From Virgibacillus subterraneus (GTDB lineage: Bacteria > Bacillota > Bacilli > Bacillales > Amphibacillaceae): a stretch of DNA of 64,000 bases. The DNA lies in assembly GCF_900110695.1 (NCBI RefSeq), contig NZ_FOEH01000005.1:1-64000 (forward strand), read 5' to 3'. This document shows positions 58,894 through 64,000 of this stretch, in pieces (position 1 is the first letter of the stretch; each line of letters opens with the position of its first letter). The notes beneath the pieces are model-generated. The model was not told the origin of the DNA. It searched no databases and saw only the letters and a program-made list of their open reading frames with translations. Both the position numbers and the translations under genes were made by a program.

Positions 58894-59259
58894 TTACATT
58901 TGACTGAGAGCGCAGATTGCTCCAGCCGGATATTCAATTACCGCAAAACTGCCGCATCCGGATCCTCCTGGTTCCCGCAAAACTTTTCCACCGAGCTTTC
59001 GGCATGTTTCCAAACTATCGTTCAGGTCGCTTACTTGGAAGTAGACCATCCATACGGGCGGCAACCCTTCATTGCTACCTACTTGGTGACAAACGCCGGC
59101 AACAGGTGTCCCATCCTTAGTGGTCATAATGTAATCGTTGTAACTTCCCATATTGACCTCGCTGTGCTCCCAACCTATCACGTTCTCATAAAAGTTGCGT
59201 ACCTGTTCAGCCTCATGAACGGTCAAATCGGCGGAAATAATTTTTCCTTCCTGTTCCAT
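58894..59259 (-). CDS. VOC-family protein
   Basis: About 121 residues of glyoxalase fold: GKIISADLTVHEAEQVRNFYENVIGWEHSEV, DYIMTTKDGTPVAGVCHQVG, and the second module PVWMVYFQVSDLNDSLETCRKLGGKVLREP…SFAVIEYPAGAICALSQ. The pattern is that of small 'DGTPVAGV'-type VOC proteins; a metal site is not complete, so enzyme activity is doubtful. Start: the second ATG (59259) has proper spacing from AAGGAG; the first, at 59268, is too close. Single minus-strand gene. Confidence 0.8.
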   Translation of the reverse strand: MEQEGKIISADLTVHEAEQVRNFYENVIGWEHSEVNMGSYNDYIMTTKDGTPVAGVCHQVGSNEGLPPVWMVYFQVSDLNDSLETCRKLGGKVLREPGGSGCGSFAVIEYPAGAICALSQM

Positions 59260-59268
59260 GCTATCCAT

Positions 59269-59541
59269 TCTCCTTTTTGTTTGACTTCATTTTGAGTATA
59301 TCGTAAAGAGCCATCTTTAATTTCTTCAGGATTGCGGTTTTATTCGAATTCTGTTGAAGGTATTTTTTCATTAACAGTGGAAGCGAAACCAAGGTAGGAG
59401 GGTCTGTACTCTGTCTTGGTTGTATTGTAAGATCGATTCCTTCTCTGAAATGAAAGGTTTGTTCCTTACCATTAGATTGGATCGCAGTTTATAAGATTCA
59501 TTGCTTAGTAATAGCAACAATCATCCATTATTAAATCAATA
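59269..59541. other. Intergenic region, nothing recognised
   Basis: About 270 bp upstream of both the minus-strand VOC gene and the dioxygenase-like gene. No hairpin with T-tract or ORF of interest is seen before the operator region. Confidence 0.4.
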
Positions 59542-59601
59542 TAAACCTTATTTATTGACACTAAGGTTTATCAGTATTATATTTATCTTGAATTAAAAAT
59601 A
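59542..59601 (+). promoter_or_regulatory. Promoter with two operator-like dyads, upstream of the dioxygenase-like gene
   Basis: TTGACA (59555-59560), 17-bp spacer, TATATT (59578-59583). An inverted repeat TAAACCTTA/TAAGGTTTA (59542-59550, 59562-59570) encloses the −35. Just after the −10, TATCTTGAATTAAAAATA (59584-59601) matches 13 of 18 positions of the B. subtilis MhqR site as I recall it (TATCTCGAATTCGAGATA). This suggests repression by a MarR-type quinone sensor. Confidence 0.65.
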
Positions 59602-59654
59602 AATATAACTGATTGAAGATGGAATTACAGCCACAAATATAGGAGGAATTTTAA

Positions 59655-60638
59655 ATGAATGGTTTGAAAGGTATGCATCATGTCACTGCCATAACAAGCA
59701 GTGCAGAAAAGAACTATGAATTTTTCACATATGTGTTGGGAATGCGTTTGGTGAAAAAGACCGTTAACCAGGACGATATCAAAACATATCATTTATTTTT
59801 TGCGGATGATAAGGGAAGTGCAGGTACGGATATGACTTTCTTTGATTTCCCTGGCATTCCAAAAGGGTCACATGGAACAAATGAGATTTCTAAGACATCA
59901 TTTCGTGTACCAAGTGATGCGGCACTGGATTATTGGGTGAAACGTTTTGACCGGCTGGAAGTAAAACACTCCGGAATTAAAGAGCAATTTGGTAAAAAGA
60001 TACTTCCTTTTGTTGATTTTGATGATCAAAATTACCAACTGATTTCAGATGAAAATGATAATGATAATGGAGTTGCTGCAGGTACTCCTTGGCAAAAAGG
60101 TCCAATCCCATTAGATTATGCTATAACTGGGTTAGGGCCAATCTTTGTTCGTATTGCTAATTTTGATTACTTCAAAGAATTGATGGAAAAAGCCCTTCTA
60201 TTTAAAGAAATAGATCATGAAGGTTCTTTTCATTTATTTGAAGTAGGCGAAGGAGGAAATGGTGCACAGGTTGTCGTAGAGTATAATACAGTTCTACCGC
60301 AGGCAAGACAAGGTTTTGGGACGGTTCATCATGCTGCATTCCGTGTTGAAGATCGTTCAGTGTTAGATGAATGGGATAAACGAATGAGAAGCATAGGATT
60401 CCAGACATCAGGCTTTGTTGATCGATTCTTCTTCGGGTCACTGTATATCAACGTGGCGCCACAGATTTTATTTGAATTTGCCACAGAGGGTCCAGGTTTC
60501 ATGGGTGATGAGCCTTATGAAACGCTTGGAGAAAAACTATCGTTACCTCCAATGCTGGAACCAAAACGTGAAGAAATCGAAAAAATGGTTCGCCCAATTG
60601 ATACGGTAAGAAGTACAAAAGAATTTACGAAAGAATAA
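59655..60638 (+). CDS. MhqA/MhqO-type ring-cleaving dioxygenase (VOC family)
   Basis: 327 residues with two VOC modules. The first begins LKGMHHVTAITSSAEKNYEFFTYVLGMRLVKKTVNQDD, the second is GTVHHAAFRVEDRSVLDEWDKRMRSIGFQTSG…SLYINVAPQILFEFATEGPGF. Likely iron ligands are His8 region, His in VHHAAF (~220) and Glu in LFEFATEGPG (~283). B. subtilis relatives (MhqA, MhqE, MhqO) are induced by hydroquinones and catechol and help detoxify them. RBS TAGGAGGA precedes the ATG. The promoter region carries an MhqR-like dyad. Confidence 0.88.
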   Translation: MNGLKGMHHVTAITSSAEKNYEFFTYVLGMRLVKKTVNQDDIKTYHLFFADDKGSAGTDMTFFDFPGIPKGSHGTNEISKTSFRVPSDAALDYWVKRFDRLEVKHSGIKEQFGKKILPFVDFDDQNYQLISDENDNDNGVAAGTPWQKGPIPLDYAITGLGPIFVRIANFDYFKELMEKALLFKEIDHEGSFHLFEVGEGGNGAQVVVEYNTVLPQARQGFGTVHHAAFRVEDRSVLDEWDKRMRSIGFQTSGFVDRFFFGSLYINVAPQILFEFATEGPGFMGDEPYETLGEKLSLPPMLEPKREEIEKMVRPIDTVRSTKEFTKE

Positions 60639-60649
60639 TTAAAAGCATT

Positions 60650-60690
60650 AAAAAGCCCTGTCATGGAATCAATCCATAACAGGGCTTCTT
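60650..60690 (+). terminator. Terminator after the dioxygenase-like gene
   Basis: Stem aaagccctgt(cat)gga/tcc(ata)acagggctt followed by ctttac. Confidence 0.8.
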
Positions 60691-60696
60691 TACTCT

Positions 60697-61066
60697 TTAG
60701 GAAACTATAAAATTTAAGTGCTGTGTATAACTGGAATCCCGAATCAGCCACGTCCAGCTCCGACGTACTAGTGCCGGTGACGCCACAGGACGTGGCGTTC
60801 TCACCGGCCAGCGCCTAGCGCCTAGTGGACTTCCCTCCCCGTGTCTACGATTAAGAAATAAAGGATGTTCGACTAAAACCACCACATCCTGTGGCAACGT
60901 CGAACTACCCCACGTCCTGTGGGGCAGCTTACGCTCTTCGTGTATCCTTTATCTCAGGGAAAAGGAAGATCGACTAAGACCGCCGCTTTGCGCGGCAACG
61001 TCGACCTACCCGCGATACGCGGGCACAGTCCATACGGCGCTGAACAGGCGCTTGCGCTTTTGTGCC
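60697..61066. repeat. Dispersed GC-rich repeat, copy 3 (longest)
   Basis: Starts 'aggaaactataaaattta' and ends 'cggcgctgaacaggcgcttgcgctttt', as copy 2 does, with ~110 bp of extra palindromic units in between (e.g. 'ccccacgtcctgtgggg', 'gccgctttgcgcggc', 'cccgcgatacgcggg'). It reaches to within a few bases of the cpdB-like stop codon. The built-in dyads share the form gcggc/cgtcctg and may be mobile sub-units. Confidence 0.8.
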
Positions 61067-61068
61067 TC

Positions 61069-63306
61069 TCACTGCCAGTTGTTAATAAGCTCATCAGCAG
61101 CGTTATTCAAGTCTTCCTTTGCATCTATTGTAATAAATTTATTCATTGCTTTGTTATTCAAATGCTTTAAGAATCCTTCTGCTTTTTTAATCGCCTGTTT
61201 TTGATGATCTTTATCCAATTGGTGTTCCGCTTGTTTCAGTTTATTCGTTAGCTGAACGGCCAATGGATGGTCGATTTCACCTGCTTGTTTCAAGTCCGCA
61301 ACGTTCTGCTGGATAGATGAAAGCGTTACGGGCTTAGATAAGTCAATGGTATATTTGGCAAAACCATTTGTTCCTTCACCGGAGTAGCTAATATTCCCGT
61401 CTGGCTTAGTGAATTGCTGTGCATCCGGTGATGACTGGAATGTCAGCTTCGGATTGCCATCAATTGGTGCAAATGACCAATTCCCGTCAGCTGAAGGATC
61501 AATTGTTCCGTTTTCCTGAATATACTGGATAACCGCCTGACGGTTTTGTACCTGTGGAGATAGGACAATTTGACTTCCATCTAAGTTAGGGAAGTTACCG
61601 CCTCCACCAGCACGATAGTTATTCGTTGCAACAAGAAACTCCTGCCCGTCATTTACTAGTTCACCATTAAATTGCAGATTTACAATCCGTTGTGCATCCG
61701 GGTTAATCAGCTCACCGTCATTGTTATAACGGGATGGTTCAGTCACATCGACTTCATAAGTGACGCCATCAATTATATCAAAATTATACGTTGAAAAATC
61801 AAGATCAACTAATGACTGCTGTTCTGAGGCAGCTGGATCAACCTGATTAAATTGCCCGGCAGACATTTCGAGCCATTGACGAATTTGCTCCCCGTTTAGT
61901 TTGACTACTTTCAAGGTGTTCGGATAAACGTAAAGGTCAGCCACGTTTTTAATAGCAATTGGACCTTCTGGTATATACGTGTAATAGTTAGCTCCACTTC
62001 TGCCACCTGCTTTAAATGGTGCAGCTGCTGACAGGACTGGTAACCCTTCATATTCCGTTCCTTCTACTGCGTTTTCCGTATACCATTTCTGTGCATTGGA
62101 TACGATTTGTACGGATGGATCGTCCTTAACAAGCGCGAAATAGCTGTGAATCGGTGCAGTTGTTTCACCTACTTCAGAACGTACATAATCTAACGTTGCC
62201 TGATGTTCTTCTGAAACAGCATCAATGATTTCCTGATCTGGCTCGACAAGCGCTTCACCTGTTTCTTCGTCGTAAATGGACCGGACTTCCGCACTGGAAT
62301 CAATCACATCCCAGTCTTCTCCATTTTTTTCGAGTTTCAGATCAATGAATCCCATGTGGTTCCCCCAAAAGCCTGCTTCTACAGATGGAACACCGTTAAT
62401 TGTCCCCTTTTCCAGGTTCACACCGGGAATTCCTGCAAATGACTCGCTTGGAAAAGCTTCATGAGCATGGCCGAACAGAATCGCATCAATGCCCTCTACT
62501 TCCGTTAGATTGTAAGTAGCATTTTCTTCTCCTTTTTGCAGTTCAACTGAGCCAAGTCCAGAGTGAGGGATTGCTACAATGATATCGGCGCCTTGTTCCT
62601 TCATCTCCGGTATAAACTTTTGAGCTGTTTCATAAATTCCCTTGGTAATTACTTTTCCTTCCAGGTTAGTGCTATCCCATTGCATGATTTGTGGTGGAAC
62701 AAAGCCAATTACCCCAACGTCAACGGTTTGGGTATTGCCATTTTCATCTTCCACTTGCTTGTCTATAACTTTGTATGGCTGGAAAAAGTTTTCGTCGTTA
62801 GTTGGGTCGCTGTCACCATCATCATAGTAGACGTTTGCATTTATATAGGGGAAGTTAGCATCGTCAATGGATTCCTTTAAGTAGTCGATACCATAGTTAA
62901 ATTCATGGTTCCCAATATTTGCGGTGTCATAATCTAAGAGGTTCATTGCTTTGTAGACAGGATGGACTTCTCCCTCTTCAAGACCGTTTCTAGCAACGTA
63001 GTCTCCAAGTGGGTTGCCCTGAATTAGGTCGCCGTTGTCAAACAACATATGGTTCTTCGCTTCACTACGAGCCTGTTTAATAAGTGTTGCTGTCATAGCC
63101 AGACCAAATTCATTAGTTGGCTTGTCCTGATAATAGTTGTAGTTAACAAGATTAACATGGATGTCCGTTGTTTCCATAAGTCTCATGTTGACTATACTGT
63201 TATCAGTTGTTGCCGCATGAGAAGAATTATTTTCACCTAGCGGATTAAACAGAATTAACGCTGTTAAAAATATAAAAGAGAACTTTACTATTTTTTTATT
63301 ACCCAA
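61069..63306 (-). CDS. Secreted 2',3'-cyclic-nucleotide 2'-phosphodiesterase/3'-nucleotidase
   Basis: About 745 residues. A signal peptide (…KFSFIFLTALILFNPLGENNSSHA) is followed by the calcineurin-like domain (METTDIHVNL, FDNGDLIQGNPLGDYVA, NIGNHEFNYGIDYL, VAIPHSGLG, LFGHAHEAFP) and the 5'-nucleotidase C-terminal domain (~430-640, YVYPNTLKVVKLNGEQIRQWLEMSAGQFNQ). A helical ~85-residue tail (SIQQNVADLKQAGEIDHPLAVQLTNKLKQAEHQLD…) resembles a FIMAH domain. There is no LPxTG. Start: TTG at 63306, 8 nt after AAAGGGG; the longer frame runs through the RBS. It scavenges nucleotides outside the cell; CpdB/YfkN type. Confidence 0.92.
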   Translation of the reverse strand: MGNKKIVKFSFIFLTALILFNPLGENNSSHAATTDNSIVNMRLMETTDIHVNLVNYNYYQDKPTNEFGLAMTATLIKQARSEAKNHMLFDNGDLIQGNPLGDYVARNGLEEGEVHPVYKAMNLLDYDTANIGNHEFNYGIDYLKESIDDANFPYINANVYYDDGDSDPTNDENFFQPYKVIDKQVEDENGNTQTVDVGVIGFVPPQIMQWDSTNLEGKVITKGIYETAQKFIPEMKEQGADIIVAIPHSGLGSVELQKGEENATYNLTEVEGIDAILFGHAHEAFPSESFAGIPGVNLEKGTINGVPSVEAGFWGNHMGFIDLKLEKNGEDWDVIDSSAEVRSIYDEETGEALVEPDQEIIDAVSEEHQATLDYVRSEVGETTAPIHSYFALVKDDPSVQIVSNAQKWYTENAVEGTEYEGLPVLSAAAPFKAGGRSGANYYTYIPEGPIAIKNVADLYVYPNTLKVVKLNGEQIRQWLEMSAGQFNQVDPAASEQQSLVDLDFSTYNFDIIDGVTYEVDVTEPSRYNNDGELINPDAQRIVNLQFNGELVNDGQEFLVATNNYRAGGGGNFPNLDGSQIVLSPQVQNRQAVIQYIQENGTIDPSADGNWSFAPIDGNPKLTFQSSPDAQQFTKPDGNISYSGEGTNGFAKYTIDLSKPVTLSSIQQNVADLKQAGEIDHPLAVQLTNKLKQAEHQLDKDHQKQAIKKAEGFLKHLNNKAMNKFITIDAKEDLNNAADELINNWQ

Positions 63307-63472
63307 AATTGTAACCCCTTTCAATATATTGTTACTTATTAGATTAAAGGAATGTTACATTTTTTAAAATAGTCTGATTGTTGGGGGTCGAATGAATCAG
63401 CTGGCCATATTTGAAACTAATCATCTTTTAAGCTATTTTTAGTTATAAAGGCGTAAAAAAGGAGGGATTGAT

Positions 63473-63877
63473 TTGAGTAAAACACTTACTTTTACTATTG
63501 TCACGAAAGCTAAACAGTCGTTTACCGAGTTGGATCGTTATTTGGACGAAGCGCTAACTGAAAGTGGTATTCAAGATGGAATAATGATTGTCTACTGCCC
63601 ACATACGACTGCAGCGATTACGATTAATGAAAATGCGGACCCAGATGTGAAGACTGATTTAAAACTGGGGCTTGATGAAACATTTCCAAATAAATCTGCG
63701 TATGTGCATATGGAAGGGAATTCAGATGGACATATGAAGTCTTCTGTTGTTGGGGCGAATGAAACATTAATTATTTCAGAGGGTAGGCTAATTTTAGGGA
63801 CCTGGCAAAGTGTCTATTTTTGCGAATTTGACGGTCCAAGGACAAGGACATTTCATGTTAAGATGATAGAAGGATAG
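63473..63877 (+). CDS. YjbQ-family protein (UPF0047)
   Basis: 134 residues. Family signature 'IMIVYCPHTTAAITINENADPDVKTDL', 'HMEGNSDGHMKSSVVGANETLIISEGRLILGTWQSVYFCEFDGPRTR' covers nearly the whole chain. Members such as E. coli YjbQ show weak thiamine-phosphate synthase activity in complementation; the real role is unsettled. Start is a TTG 7 nt after AAAAGGAGGG. Another gene starts 82 bp later. Confidence 0.92.
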   Translation: MSKTLTFTIVTKAKQSFTELDRYLDEALTESGIQDGIMIVYCPHTTAAITINENADPDVKTDLKLGLDETFPNKSAYVHMEGNSDGHMKSSVVGANETLIISEGRLILGTWQSVYFCEFDGPRTRTFHVKMIEG

Positions 63878-63959
63878 CTGAATTCAATTACTAGTTAATA
63901 CCCCATTCATCAAGTACAATGACACTAGTTGTAATTTATAACAATATGGAGGAATCACG

Positions 63960-64000
63960 ATGATTGAATTAAAAGAACTGCAATCCAACGAAGAATTGGA
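63960..64000 (+). CDS. Start of a further gene, cut by the window end
   Basis: ATG with GGAGG 8 nt upstream, then MIELKELQSNEEL…, open to the last base. Too short to identify. A GNAT acetyltransferase often has this style of start, but that is a guess. Confidence 0.5.
   Translation, partial: MIELKELQSNEEL

Overview
The window reads as chromosome of a low-GC Gram-positive bacterium of the family Bacillaceae. The evidence is a B. subtilis-like block sigW-rsiW-cdaA-cdaR-glmM, a glmS gene behind a glmS ribozyme, AdaA/Ogt, YwaF-, YbjQ- and YjbQ-type genes, strong AGGAGG ribosome-binding sites, and dispersed intergenic repeats of a kind I associate with halotolerant genera such as Virgibacillus or Oceanobacillus. 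The genus is an inference. A gene cluster for the mevalonate route to isoprenoids, unusual for Bacillus proper, fits such a relative.

Layout. 1-2.8 kb: 3' end of a 23S rRNA, a 5S rRNA and eight tRNAs (Asn, Thr, then Glu, Val, Thr, Tyr, Gln, Lys), split by a small membrane-protein gene and a ywaF-like gene. 2.9-7.3 kb: mvaA-mvaK1-mvaD-mvaK2. 7.5-9.2 kb: arginase and a CPBP membrane protease. 9.5-14.5 kb: envelope-stress and cell-wall block sigW-rsiW (with a SigW-type promoter), cdaA-cdaR (c-di-AMP synthesis) and glmM. 14.5-20.7 kb: an insert of accessory genes and decayed genes that separates glmM from glmS. 20.8-23.1 kb: glmS ribozyme and glmS.

23-46 kb is an accessory region. It holds regulator/efflux cassettes (MerR-SRPBCC-MFS; ArsR-SRPBCC-PhnB; HTH-MFS), more MFS and DMT transporters, a nitrilase-like hydrolase and an SGNH hydrolase. 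It also holds many pseudogenes: a response-regulator tail, TRAP dctM, the glmS 3' part, and hsdS. A second, damaged copy of the last 0.73 kb of glmS lies 18.6 kb downstream of the intact gene in the same orientation, so the DNA between is bounded by direct repeats of glmS. Beside this copy, and next to an hsdS relic, sits a two-gene module: a ComEC-like metallo-beta-lactamase-fold protein and a multi-pass membrane protein. A 38-bp direct repeat brackets this 5.6-kb sub-segment. I regard the module as the best candidate for an undescribed, possibly defensive, system, by inference from context only.

46-64 kb: a secreted EEP-family hydrolase with a secreted family 3 glycosidase (NagZ type), DUF4256, methionine aminopeptidase, glycerate kinase, and a four-gene minus-strand operon for DNA alkylation repair (adaA-ogt-EndoIII/MagIII-like-YcaQ/AlkZ-like). 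Then come two adjacent secreted low-complexity proteins (one a highly acidic 30-residue repeat protein), a small membrane protein with YbjQ, two VOC proteins, a large secreted nucleotidase, YjbQ, and the first codons of a further gene. No integrase, intact transposase, CRISPR array or phage gene was recognised.
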